Positions 41,482 through 49,649 of a stretch of 64,000 nt of DNA are shown one piece after another. The position numbers and the translations under genes are program-made. The stretch's first letter is position 1. Each line of letters starts with the position of its first letter. A model generated the notes under the pieces. That model was given only the letters and a program-made list of their open reading frames with translations, did not search any database and had not been told where the DNA came from. Source of the stretch: an uncultured Dyadobacter sp. (GTDB taxonomy: Bacteria; Bacteroidota; Bacteroidia; Cytophagales; Spirosomataceae); the NCBI RefSeq assembly GCF_946482605.1, contig NZ_CAMLSE010000013.1:62001-126000 (forward strand), given 5' to 3'.

Positions 41482-41708
41482 GAGTTTGGAGTTGATGAGT
41501 TTGGAGTTGAAGAGTTTGGAGTTGATGAGTTTAGGGTTGATGAGTTTGGAGTTGAAGAGTTTAGAGTTGATGAGTGTAGAGCTTAAAGTACAAAGAAAAA
41601 AAGAGGCAGTTTCCCGGGAAGCTGCCTCTTCGACTTTTTACTCTGAACTTTAAACTCTCAACTGCAAACTTTAAACTCTCAACTCATCAACTCCAAACTC
41701 ATCAACTC
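41482..41708. repeat. Inverted 15-bp repeat arrays flanking a terminator
   Basis: Six full and one partial copy of GAGTTTGGAGTTGAT (with A/T and G/A variants) run from 41482 to 41582. A central hairpin follows, then from about 41640 the array returns in reverse complement; ATCAACTCCAAACTC at 41686-41700 is an exact inverted unit. It fills the gap between the convergent glycosyltransferase and methyltransferase genes, and its right end overlaps the methyltransferase stop codon. Confidence 0.85.
41601..41630. terminator. Terminator hairpin in the centre of the 15-bp arrays
   Basis: AAGAGGCAG / CTGCCTCTT arms with inner TTCCC/GGGAA pairing. The minus strand ends in seven T, the plus strand in CGACTTTTTA, so it can serve both convergent genes. 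Confidence 0.8.
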
Positions 41709-42481
41709 TATACCTTTTGACAGAAATAGACAATCTCTTCTCCCGGCAACGAATACCGAAGCACCTCCGCTTTGCTTAATTCATCCATCACAAACCGGTC
41801 CTCGGTAACTTTAAAACCGCCTTTTTCGAGCTCCCGGCCATAGTTTCTGCCGAAGAGGCGCAGGTGGTCGTTTTGAAGGAAATGGATTTCCCGTTCTTTC
41901 GGATCGGTAATGGTGGGGTCCTCGTAAGTTACCTCGTACTTCATATCCTGGGGCGACTGGATCAGCGCCCAGCCTCCGGGTTTCAGCACGCGGTGCAGTT
42001 CGCTCATGGCCAGAATGTAATCGTCTACGTGTTCCATCACATGGTTACAGATGGCTACATCGAATGTATTTTCAGGGAAAGGGACCTGGTGGATATCCAT
42101 TTTGACCTTCGCCAGCGGCGATTCAATGTCGGCGGTAATGTAATCCAGGTTTTTCATCTGCTCGAAACGGTCGATAAAGCAATATTCCGGCGCGACGTGC
42201 AGGACTTTCAGGTTGGCGGTGTAGAAGTTGGTTTTGCGCTTCATGTAGAGCGCCATCAGCCGGTGGCGTTCCAGTGACAGGCAGCTCGGACACAGTGCAT
42301 TCTCCCGGCTGGACGTATTGCGGCCGTAGGGGAGGAACTTTCGGTATTTGCTGTTGCAAACCGGGCACTCGACTTTGCTACCGATGTAGAAGATGCTCAG
42401 GAGTCGCGCTGCCCAGTGTCCGACAAGTTGCAAATACGGCCGGGGGATGTAGCGCAGAACTAAACTAATGATGGATTTCAT
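41708..42481 (-). CDS. SAM-dependent methyltransferase with zinc-ribbon
   Basis: A 257-residue class I methyltransferase. An N-terminal helix is followed by CPVC (C39, C42) and CPSC, a likely zinc ribbon. LKVLHVAPEYCFIDRF replaces the usual glycine-rich motif I, DYITADIESPLAKVKMDIHQVPFPENTFDVAICNHVMEHVDD contains motifs II-IV, and ELHRVLKPGGWALIQSP is the methyltransferase-11 motif. Such ribbon-containing methyltransferases often sit beside glycosyltransferases, as here. The substrate is unknown; a surface glycan or lipid carrier is possible. Confidence 0.8.
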   Translation of the reverse strand: MKSIISLVLRYIPRPYLQLVGHWAARLLSIFYIGSKVECPVCNSKYRKFLPYGRNTSSRENALCPSCLSLERHRLMALYMKRKTNFYTANLKVLHVAPEYCFIDRFEQMKNLDYITADIESPLAKVKMDIHQVPFPENTFDVAICNHVMEHVDDYILAMSELHRVLKPGGWALIQSPQDMKYEVTYEDPTITDPKEREIHFLQNDHLRLFGRNYGRELEKGGFKVTEDRFVMDELSKAEVLRYSLPGEEIVYFCQKV

Positions 42482-42539
42482 TAAACCAATTGACTAAAAA
42501 TTAATAATTTTAGGATCACAACACCGAACAGATTGATTA

Positions 42540-42914
42540 ATGATCCCCTCGATTGACCCGAAGCCACCTGGTAAGCGACTGATAAAAAGAATGTCGACAC
42601 GCACGAAATGGATGATTCTCGCGCCCGTCGGCTTGCTGCTATTCAGTTTTGGGCTTACCGTGCTCAGCGAGGCAGCCCACCAGCGCCGGATCGGGGAGCC
42701 TACACAGGTTTGGGTTGTGCTGGGCCTGTACAGTCTCGCGCTGATCAATGGTGGCCTGATCATGTTTGGCGAAGCCCTTCGTTTTCGCATTTTGCTGGAC
42801 GTCCGCCGCGAAACGCGCCGGAGCATGCGTCAGTTATTGCGAAAGGTCAATCTGAAAGCATCTTCGAAAACCAAACCCGGTAAAAAAGCAAAAAGCCCTA
42901 CCAAAACAGATTGA
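42540..42914 (+). CDS. Small membrane protein with basic tail
   Basis: A 124-residue protein with two hydrophobic helices (WMILAPVGLLLFSFGLTVLSE about 24-44 and VWVVLGLYSLALINGGLIMFGEAL about 57-80) and a basic C-terminal tail (KASSKTKPGKKAKSPTK). Both ends are positively charged, giving N-in/C-in topology. It is transcribed divergently from the methyltransferase, and ends 35 bases from the convergent 50-residue gene. No family is recognised. Confidence 0.65.
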   Translation: MIPSIDPKPPGKRLIKRMSTRTKWMILAPVGLLLFSFGLTVLSEAAHQRRIGEPTQVWVVLGLYSLALINGGLIMFGEALRFRILLDVRRETRRSMRQLLRKVNLKASSKTKPGKKAKSPTKTD

Positions 42915-42949
42915 CAGGACTAGTTGAATAACATTCCGAAGAGGCCGAA

Positions 42950-43102
42950 TTATTTTTTATTTGCTTCGAATTGAGCCTTGATAGCCTCAACGTCAACATT
43001 GCGCACTTCTGGTTTGCGTAGAAGGTTTTTGATCTTAGCAGTGCGGTTGTTGGCTACTGCTTTGTTTCTGCGACCTTTACGTTTTAATTCCGTAACTCCC
43101 AT
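42950..43102 (-). CDS. 50-residue very basic conserved-looking protein
   Basis: A short complete ORF starting MGVTELKRKGRRNKAVANN and ending AQFEANKK, with about 14 Lys/Arg in 50 residues and a helical C-terminal half. The codon choice is like that of neighbouring genes and a TAnnTTTG box lies about 30 bases upstream. I believe similar small proteins are widespread in Bacteroidota genomes, but I cannot name the family. The composition suggests RNA or ribosome binding. It faces hisS divergently and converges on the small membrane protein gene. Confidence 0.7.
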   Translation of the reverse strand: MGVTELKRKGRRNKAVANNRTAKIKNLLRKPEVRNVDVEAIKAQFEANKK

Positions 43103-43130
43103 TGTAAAAGTTTGTTTTGTGAAAGAGCCG

Positions 43131-43138
43131 CAAAATTA
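43131..43138 (-). promoter_or_regulatory. -7 box of the 50-residue gene
   Basis: On the minus strand TAATTTTG fits TAnnTTTG, 28 bases before the start codon at 43102. No -33 TTG at ideal spacing. Confidence 0.45.
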
Positions 43139-43249
43139 AGCATTTTCGCGTAAATAATGCAGACAATAGTCATAAATATTGCATAACCTCTCCTAACTTT
43201 ACGGTTTCATAGGCCATTCAGGGCCTGATTTTCAATTCTGATACCGGAA

Positions 43250-43257
43250 TATCTTTG
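43250..43257 (+). promoter_or_regulatory. hisS -7 box
   Basis: TATCTTTG, identical to the pyrG box, 75 bases before the hisS start codon. Confidence 0.5.
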
Positions 43258-43332
43258 CCTTCCTCTTCGTACAAAGATGGGAGGGCCTGATTAAACCGGA
43301 TCGGACCATGGCTTAATTGACAGCATTAAATA

Positions 43333-44703
43333 ATGAGTAAACCATCTCTTGCCCGTGGGACCCGTGACTTTGGTCCGGAGCAAATGGCAAAGCGCACTTT
43401 CATTTTTGACACCATCCGGCGCTCCTTCCAACGATACGGCTTTCTTCCATTAGAAACACCTGCCTTCGAAAACCTGTCGGTACTGATGGGTAAATACGGA
43501 GAGGAGGGAGACCAGCTTCTTTTTAAATTACTGAATTCCGGTGATTTCAGCGGTAAGCTCACCGAGGACGACTGGAAAGAAGGCTACAAGCCACTCACTA
43601 CTAAAATTGCCGAGAAAGGGCTGCGGTATGACCTGACTGTGCCTTTTGCGCGCTACGTGGTCATGAACCGCGGTACTTTGGCGATGCCATTCAAGCGGTA
43701 CCAGATCCAGCCGGTATGGCGTGCGGATCGCCCTCAGAAGGGCCGGTATCGTGAATTTTATCAATGCGACGCCGATGTGGTGGGCACGGATTCGTTGCTT
43801 TGCGAGGCCGAGATCGTGATGCTTTTGCATGATATCCTGCCTGCATTGGGTATTAATAATTTCACAGTTAAGATCAATAACCGAAAAATCCTGACGGGCA
43901 TCGCTGACATGATCGGGGCGCATGGCATGGAGGGACCGCTTTGTGTTGCGATTGATAAATTGGATAAAATCGGGAAGGAAAAAGTTGTTGAGGAACTCCT
44001 CGAACGCGGTTTCGCTTCTGATAGTATTGATAAGCTCGAACCGATTTTCAGTCTGTCGGGCAAGGAAGATCCATTTGCGGAATTGAAAAGCTGGTTAGCC
44101 GGATCGGAAGTGGCATTGAAAGGTATCCAGGAGCTGGAAGAAGTGTGGGCGATGGTGAAGATACTGGGATTGGAAAATGCGAAGATCGAGTTCGATGTGA
44201 CGCTAGCGCGGGGACTTTCGTACTATACCGGCGCTATTTTCGAAGTGAAAGCCAATAACGTACAGATCGGCAGCATTTCGGGCGGTGGCCGCTATGATAA
44301 CCTGACGGGTACTTTTGGCGTTCCGGGCATTTCAGGCGTGGGCATTTCGCTGGGAGTAGACCGTATTTATGATGTAATGGAAGAATTGAACCTCTTCCCT
44401 GAAAGCCAGAAGACGAGCACGAAGGTGATGATCTCGAATTTCGATGAGCAGGCATTTGTGTACGGCCTGGCGATCTTACCGAATTTTAGGAAAGCAGGTA
44501 TCAATTCGGAGATTTATCCCGATTCGGTGAAGCTGAAAAAGCAGCTCGATTATGCGGATCGTAAGAGCATTCCATTTGTTATTTTAATCGGCTCCGACGA
44601 AATGCAGTCTGGTTTGCTGACTTTGAAAAACATGAAAACCGGCGAGCAGCAGAAACTGAAAACGGAAGATATCATAACTTTGCTCAACCGGGAAGATCAA
44701 TAA
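43333..44703 (+). CDS. hisS: Histidyl-tRNA synthetase
   Basis: A 456-residue class II aminoacyl-tRNA synthetase that charges tRNA-His. KPSLARGTRDFGPEQ is the N-terminal signature, YDLTVPFARYVVMN and RADRPQKGRYREFYQCDADVVG cover motif 2, and LARGLSYYTGAIFEV plus SGGGRYDNL the histidine-binding and motif 3 regions. The last 95 residues form the anticodon-binding domain (VMISNFDEQAFVYGL, YADRKSIPFVILIGSDE). It lies 46 bases upstream of hisG and may be co-transcribed with histidine biosynthesis genes, a sensible pairing. Confidence 0.96.
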   Translation: MSKPSLARGTRDFGPEQMAKRTFIFDTIRRSFQRYGFLPLETPAFENLSVLMGKYGEEGDQLLFKLLNSGDFSGKLTEDDWKEGYKPLTTKIAEKGLRYDLTVPFARYVVMNRGTLAMPFKRYQIQPVWRADRPQKGRYREFYQCDADVVGTDSLLCEAEIVMLLHDILPALGINNFTVKINNRKILTGIADMIGAHGMEGPLCVAIDKLDKIGKEKVVEELLERGFASDSIDKLEPIFSLSGKEDPFAELKSWLAGSEVALKGIQELEEVWAMVKILGLENAKIEFDVTLARGLSYYTGAIFEVKANNVQIGSISGGGRYDNLTGTFGVPGISGVGISLGVDRIYDVMEELNLFPESQKTSTKVMISNFDEQAFVYGLAILPNFRKAGINSEIYPDSVKLKKQLDYADRKSIPFVILIGSDEMQSGLLTLKNMKTGEQQKLKTEDIITLLNREDQ

Positions 44704-44749
44704 CCCTATTAAATACCGACAAACGGATGCGCGAGCAACCTATAACTTT

Positions 44750-45613
44750 ATGAATGATAATATTTTAAGAATTGCCATCCAGAAATCAGGCCGGCTTAGT
44801 GAAGACTCTTTAAAACTGATCAAGGAATGCGGGATCCGCTTCGACAATGGTGCCGGTAAGCTGAAAACCGATGCTACGAATTTTCCTGCCGAAATCCTTT
44901 TTTTACGTGACGACGACATTCCCGGTTATGTGGAAGACGGGGTGGCGCATCTGGGGATCGTAGGGGAGAATGTTTCCGAAGAATCTTATAAAGATGTTGA
45001 TACCGTTCATAAACTGGGCTTTTCCAAATGCCGGCTTTCGATCGGTGTGCTACGTGAGCACGAATATAATGGGGTGCAGGACCTGGAAGGCAAGAGCATT
45101 GCAACGACTTATCCACGTCTGCTCGGCGAATACCTGAAATCACACAATGTCAATGCACAGATCCACGAGATCAGCGGTTCGGTGGAGATCGCGCCCAGCA
45201 TTGGCCTTGCGGATGCTGTTTGCGATATCGTGAGTTCGGGAAGCACTTTGCTGAGCAACGGACTGAAAGAAGTGGAAACCATTTTCCGTTCGGAGGCCGT
45301 CATGATTGCCGGCAAGAACCTTTCGCGTATTCAGAAGGACTTGCTGGATCAGCTTTTGTTCCGCATCAAGTCGGTGCAGGTTGCCAAGAATAACAAGTAT
45401 ATCCTGTTGAACTGCCCTACCAGTGCGGTGGAGAATATTACGAAATTTCTGCCCGGTATGCGATCCCCCACGATTCTCCCGCTTGCGACCGAAGGCTGGT
45501 GTTCATTGCATTCGGTGATCAACGAGAACGAGTTCTGGGAGAATATCGAAAAGATACGTCAGGCAGGAGCAGAGGGGATTCTGGTTATCCCTATTGAAAA
45601 AATGATTGTTTAA
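44750..45613 (+). CDS. hisG: ATP phosphoribosyltransferase, long form
   Basis: A 287-residue enzyme that starts histidine biosynthesis by joining ATP and PRPP. LRIAIQKSGRLSEDSLKLIKECG opens the first domain, and ADAVCDIVSSGSTLLSNGLKEVE holds the PRPP-binding stretch. The last 75 residues (VQVAKNNKYILLNCPTSAVE to ILVIPIEKMIV) are the ACT-like domain for histidine feedback, so no HisZ partner is required. It is first of the his genes here, with hisD 38 bases downstream. Confidence 0.96.
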   Translation: MNDNILRIAIQKSGRLSEDSLKLIKECGIRFDNGAGKLKTDATNFPAEILFLRDDDIPGYVEDGVAHLGIVGENVSEESYKDVDTVHKLGFSKCRLSIGVLREHEYNGVQDLEGKSIATTYPRLLGEYLKSHNVNAQIHEISGSVEIAPSIGLADAVCDIVSSGSTLLSNGLKEVETIFRSEAVMIAGKNLSRIQKDLLDQLLFRIKSVQVAKNNKYILLNCPTSAVENITKFLPGMRSPTILPLATEGWCSLHSVINENEFWENIEKIRQAGAEGILVIPIEKMIV

Positions 45614-45651
45614 TGATCCGGTAATGCCGGATGCGATGATTTTCGAAGGAT

Positions 45652-46920
45652 ATGAACATTATTCCATTTCCCGAAAGGGCGCAATGGCCTGCATTGCTGG
45701 CGCGACCCGTTCTGGAAGCGCAGGATATAGAAGCCAGGGTGGTACCCATTCTGGAACAGGTAAAGAAAGAAGGTGACGCCGGTATCAAGGCATTAGCCCT
45801 GAAATTTGATAAAACAGAACTGACTGAGCTCGCATTCTCGGCTGCTGACATTGATAAAGCAGGCGATTTGCTGGACGAAAAGTTAAAAGCGGCGATCGGT
45901 CAGGCTTACGAGAATATTTATAATTTTCACCGGAAGCAATTACAGCCCGTCGAGAAGGTGGAAACAATGCCTGGTGTAACATGCTGGCGTAAAAGTGTCG
46001 GGATCGAGAAGGTAGGGATCTATATCCCGGGCGGTTCGGCCCCATTGTTCAGCACCGTACTGATGCTCGGTATTCCGGCGCAGATCGCTGGCTGCAAAGA
46101 GATCGTGCTCTGCACGCCGTCCGATCACCCGGCAATCCTTTATGCTGCAAAGCTGGTGGGGGTGACCAGGGCATTCCGCATTGGTGGAGCACAGGCGATC
46201 GGGGCCATGGCCTATGGGACGGAGAGCGTACCCAAAGTCTATAAAATATTCGGGCCTGGTAACCAATATGTTACTACTGCCAAGATGCTTGTCAGTAAAG
46301 AAGGTGTTGCCATTGATATGCCTGCCGGACCTTCGGAAGTGGCGATCTATGCCGACGATACGGCGATTCCGTCTTTTGTCGCTGCGGATTTGCTTTCGCA
46401 GGCAGAGCACGGTGCCGATAGCCAGGTATTACTCGTCTCCACCAGTAAAAAACTGCTTTGTTCCGTTAATCTGACCCTGACCAGCCAGCTGGAAGAACTT
46501 CCGCGCCGGGATATTGCTGCCAAAGCCATGAGCAACAGCAAGGCCATTCTGCTCGAAACAGCGGAAGAGGCCATCGACATGCTCAATCAATATGCAGCAG
46601 AACACCTGATTCTGAGTGTGGCCGATGCCGAGGAAGTTACGGAAAAGATCATAAACGCCGGCTCGATATTCCTCGGGAACTATACCCCGGAATCGTGCGG
46701 TGATTATGCATCAGGGACCAATCATACGCTGCCTACCAATGGCTATGCCAGGGCTTACAGTGGAGTTTCGGTGGATAGTTTTGTGAAAAAAATCACCGTA
46801 CAGCACATAACCCGGGAAGGAATCCAGGGCATCGGGCCGGTGGTGGAAGCGATGGCCGAAGCCGAATCATTGGATGCCCATAAGAAGGCCGTCAGTATTC
46901 GGTTACAAAGTCTTTTGTGA
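45652..46920 (+). CDS. hisD: Histidinol dehydrogenase
   Basis: A 422-residue zinc enzyme making histidine from histidinol with two NAD. VGIYIPGGSAPLFSTVLM, GPGNQYVTTAK, DMPAGPSEVAIYADD, LLSQAEHGADSQ (zinc-binding Q and H) and ESCGDYASGTNHTLPT are the family signatures. Length is normal. The usual next gene hisC is separated from it by a toxin-antitoxin pair of 950 bases. Confidence 0.96.
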   Translation: MNIIPFPERAQWPALLARPVLEAQDIEARVVPILEQVKKEGDAGIKALALKFDKTELTELAFSAADIDKAGDLLDEKLKAAIGQAYENIYNFHRKQLQPVEKVETMPGVTCWRKSVGIEKVGIYIPGGSAPLFSTVLMLGIPAQIAGCKEIVLCTPSDHPAILYAAKLVGVTRAFRIGGAQAIGAMAYGTESVPKVYKIFGPGNQYVTTAKMLVSKEGVAIDMPAGPSEVAIYADDTAIPSFVAADLLSQAEHGADSQVLLVSTSKKLLCSVNLTLTSQLEELPRRDIAAKAMSNSKAILLETAEEAIDMLNQYAAEHLILSVADAEEVTEKIINAGSIFLGNYTPESCGDYASGTNHTLPTNGYARAYSGVSVDSFVKKITVQHITREGIQGIGPVVEAMAEAESLDAHKKAVSIRLQSLL

Positions 46921-46937
46921 AAAATTTAGAAAACCGG

Positions 46938-46968
46938 GAAATTTGTCTTAAATTTAAGGACAAATTTC
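46938..46968 (+). promoter_or_regulatory. Inverted repeat upstream of the Xre/RES pair
   Basis: GAAATTTGTC (46938-46947) and GACAAATTTC (46959-46968) are perfect inverted arms around TTAAATTTAA, itself a palindrome. Related half-sites AAATTTAG and CTAAATTT flank it. It lies 21 bases upstream of the antitoxin start, the usual place for autoregulation by an Xre antitoxin. Confidence 0.6.
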
Positions 46969-46989
46969 AACGGTCTAAATTTCAAGAAG

Positions 46990-47418
46990 ATGACAGCACG
47001 AATGGTCAATGAATGCCTCGGAGGGTACCACGTTCTGAAACAGCCTATCAAGAACGACTTTGATTTGGCCCAGCTGGCCGAGCATGGAGTGCCCAAAGCC
47101 TCTATTCAGCATCTTGCCGATTCCATAGGGATGGATATCAAAGATGTAATCGCATTGCTGCCGATGACCTCCCGGAACCTGCAGCGCTACAACGATATCG
47201 ACCTGCTGAGTAATGTCGTTTCGGATCATCTGATCTCGCTGGCCGATCTTTTTTCAGTAGGTAACCGGGTGTTAGGCAAGGAATATTTCCTGGATTGGCT
47301 GAACAACGAAGTGCCTGCGCTGGGAAGTGAGAAACCTTTCAGCTTTTTACGGACCCATGCGGGTATAGAGCTGGTCAAAACCGAATTGGGGCGCATGGAA
47401 CACGGTATTTTTGCTTAA
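46990..47418 (+). CDS. Xre/MbcA/ParS-type antitoxin
   Basis: A 142-residue antitoxin. Residues about 30-80 (ASIQHLADSIGMDIKDVIALLPMTSRNLQRY) form the Xre-like helix-turn-helix, and the end (EKPFSFLRTHAGIELVKTELGRMEHGIFA) is the DUF2384 toxin-binding signature. Its stop overlaps the RES toxin start by 1 base. It should neutralise the toxin and repress its own promoter at the inverted repeat just upstream. Located between hisD and hisC. Confidence 0.88.
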   Translation: MTARMVNECLGGYHVLKQPIKNDFDLAQLAEHGVPKASIQHLADSIGMDIKDVIALLPMTSRNLQRYNDIDLLSNVVSDHLISLADLFSVGNRVLGKEYFLDWLNNEVPALGSEKPFSFLRTHAGIELVKTELGRMEHGIFA

Positions 47419-47870
47419 TGGAGCTATTCAGGATAACGCGTGCCGAATATCAGGATGATTTGAGCGGAATAGGCGCCTTCTACTATGGAGGACGCTGGAA
47501 TTCGCCGAGAAACGCCATGCTTTATACTTCTTCACACCGATCACTGGCCATGCTGGAAGTCCTGGTCCATTGGCATAAGACGGTGACTCCTCCCAACTAT
47601 GTAATCGTATGCATTGAAGTCCCGGATCCCCTCGCGAGTGTGGTTGCACCCTATTTGTTGCCCGATTGGCCTGAAGACCAGCAGGTGACCAAGGAAATCG
47701 GTGACAGCTGGCTGAAAGAAGCAAACAGCCTTTTGCTCCGCGTTCCGTCGGTGGTGGTCAAAGCCGAGCAGAATTACCTGCTCAACCCCATGCATCCCAA
47801 CGCGGCTTCCATTAAAATTACCGACATCGAGCCATTGAACTTCGATAAAAGGCTCTTTACATTGAGATAG
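47418..47870 (+). CDS. RES-domain toxin (NAD-depleting)
   Basis: A 150-residue RES protein. FRITRAEY (R5), GGRWNSP (R26), MLYTSSHRSLAMLEVLVH (Y36, S38, E47) supply the conserved Arg, Tyr, Ser and Glu for which the fold is named; characterised members degrade NAD by phosphorolysis. The gene overlaps the Xre antitoxin, giving a complete type II toxin-antitoxin module. hisC begins 39 bases downstream, so the toxin may share a transcript with it. Confidence 0.9.
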   Translation: MELFRITRAEYQDDLSGIGAFYYGGRWNSPRNAMLYTSSHRSLAMLEVLVHWHKTVTPPNYVIVCIEVPDPLASVVAPYLLPDWPEDQQVTKEIGDSWLKEANSLLLRVPSVVVKAEQNYLLNPMHPNAASIKITDIEPLNFDKRLFTLR

Positions 47871-47908
47871 AATACAACAAACGGCACCCGCCGTAATACA
47901 CCAATAGT

Positions 47909-48982
47909 ATGAATAACAATTTCGATTTAGCCAAGATCCTTCGCCCGCACATCCTCACGCTGGCCCCGTATTCATCCGCAAGAGACGAGTATACCGGCCA
48001 TGTGGGAACATTCCTGGACGCCAACGAAAACCCTTACGGGTCGGTCACAAATGAGCATTATAATCGCTACCCCGATCCCTACCAGGCGGAGATCAAGCGA
48101 AAACTGAGCCCTATCAAGCATGTGAGCGCGGAAAGGACTTTCCTGGGTAATGGGAGCGACGAGCCGATCGATCTCCTTACCCGTGCTACCTGCGTACCCG
48201 GGCAAGACCATGTGATCATTCTGCCGCCTACCTATGGCATGTATGAGGTAAGTGCTTCCATTCATGATGTTAAAATTGACAGGGTATCGCTTACCAACGA
48301 TTACCATATCGACACAGAAGCAGTTTTGAAGGCTGTAACGCCCCGGACCAAGATCATCTGGATCTGCTCGCCCAACAATCCTACGGGCAATGTCATGCAA
48401 GGAGAGGCCATTGAAACTATTCTGGAAAATTTCGGCGGACTGGTGGTGGTGGATGAAGCCTATATCGACTTTACCGATACGCCATCATGGATTCAGCATC
48501 TGGACAAATATCCTAATCTGGTGGTGTTACAGACCTTCTCCAAAGCATGGGGGCTCGCCGGTATACGGGTAGGAATGTGTTTTGCCTCGCCGGAACTGAT
48601 CCGTGTCCTGAATAAAATCAAACCACCGTACAACATCAGCCTGCCGGCGCAGCAGGCATTGCTGGAAGGATTGGACGGGATCGGGAAGAAAGACCAGATG
48701 GTGGCCGATATCCTCCGCGACAGGGAAGTGCTTGCCGGCATGCTGCAAACGCTCCCGATCGTGGTCAAAATACACCCGACGGACGCCAACTTTCTGCTGG
48801 TCCAATTTGAAGACGCAAAAGGCGTTATGGACTATCTGATCCATGAGACGATCATCGTGCGTGACCGTTCCCGGGTACATTTGTGCGAAGGTTGTTTGAG
48901 AATTACGGTGGGAACAAAAGAAGAAAATGAACTTTTGGTCGAATCATTAAAGAAATACCAGCCAAAATCCGTTATTGTATAG
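47909..48982 (+). CDS. hisC: Histidinol-phosphate aminotransferase
   Basis: A 357-residue PLP aminotransferase of fold type I. FLDANENPYG, FLGNGSDEPIDLL, ICSPNNPTGN, VVVDEAYIDF and LQTFSKAWGLAGIRVGM (PLP lysine) are the family signatures. It converts imidazole acetol phosphate and glutamate to histidinol phosphate. hisB does not follow; the next gene encodes an unrelated exported protein, so the his cluster here is hisG-hisD-(TA)-hisC only and other his genes must be elsewhere. Confidence 0.95.
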   Translation: MNNNFDLAKILRPHILTLAPYSSARDEYTGHVGTFLDANENPYGSVTNEHYNRYPDPYQAEIKRKLSPIKHVSAERTFLGNGSDEPIDLLTRATCVPGQDHVIILPPTYGMYEVSASIHDVKIDRVSLTNDYHIDTEAVLKAVTPRTKIIWICSPNNPTGNVMQGEAIETILENFGGLVVVDEAYIDFTDTPSWIQHLDKYPNLVVLQTFSKAWGLAGIRVGMCFASPELIRVLNKIKPPYNISLPAQQALLEGLDGIGKKDQMVADILRDREVLAGMLQTLPIVVKIHPTDANFLLVQFEDAKGVMDYLIHETIIVRDRSRVHLCEGCLRITVGTKEENELLVESLKKYQPKSVIV

Positions 48983-49026
48983 CTGTTGTTCAGCGTTCCA
49001 GGAACATTTCCCCGATTTAATTAATT

Positions 49027-49548
49027 ATGAAGAAATTAGCCTTAACTGTTATCTGCGCACTTTGTTTTGGAATGGCACACGCCCAATATGACAACTGGGC
49101 GGTTGGTTTTAAAGCAGGTGAACCCACCGGCGTCAATATCCGTAAATATTTCAACAATATTCAGGCGCTCGACGTGACGATCGGTACCTACGGAGGGATT
49201 CTATCCAACGACCGCAAATACCGGGGTGACAACGGGATTTATAAGAATGCAGGTTTGTCGCTTCAGGTACATTACCTGTGGCATACGCCATTGTTCAATT
49301 CGGAAGCCGTTCACGTTTACTACGGGCTGGGTGGCCAGATCAATAACCGCCGGTCGTATCCAAAGCGCCTGGCCGGACAGTACGAGAAAACCGTCACACT
49401 GGGAGGTTCGGTACTGGGTGGTTTTGAATATTACATTCCCGACAACCGTATTTCCGTTTTCCTTGAAGGAGGTACCTATGTGGAATTGCTGAGGAAGCCG
49501 TTTTATCTGAGCCCCAACATCTCCGCGGGTCTCCGCTTCAATCTCTGA
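49027..49548 (+). CDS. Exported beta-barrel-like hypothetical protein
   Basis: A 173-residue protein with a signal peptide (residues 1-19, ending AHA). WAVGFKAGEPTGVNIRKYFN, GGILSNDR, LSLQVHYLWHTP, VHVYYGLGGQINNR and FYLSPNISAGLRFNL suggest an eight-strand barrel; the terminal FNL fits outer-membrane insertion. No function is recognised. It lies 44 bases downstream of hisC and is followed by a strong terminator, so it closes the transcript. Confidence 0.75.
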   Translation: MKKLALTVICALCFGMAHAQYDNWAVGFKAGEPTGVNIRKYFNNIQALDVTIGTYGGILSNDRKYRGDNGIYKNAGLSLQVHYLWHTPLFNSEAVHVYYGLGGQINNRRSYPKRLAGQYEKTVTLGGSVLGGFEYYIPDNRISVFLEGGTYVELLRKPFYLSPNISAGLRFNL

Positions 49549-49574
49549 GCGAATACTTACATCGAATGCACAAG

Positions 49575-49600
49575 AAAGCAGGTTAGCGCCTGCTTTTTTT
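49575..49600 (+). terminator. Rho-independent terminator
   Basis: AAAGCAGG / CCTGCTTT stem with a 6-base loop and a run of seven T, 27 bases after the barrel gene stop. Confidence 0.85.
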
Positions 49601-49649
49601 GTTTAATTTGACCTCCGGTTTCTTTCGCTATATCCATTTCCAACACAAA

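Noticed and set aside
41482..41582. Possible CRISPR array
   Set aside because: Units of 15 bp are directly abutting with no unique spacers and no cas genes nearby.
49599..49649. TTG start for the helicase
   Set aside because: Lies within the T-run of a terminator and places extra residues before the usual N-terminus; GTG at 49650 fits the family.
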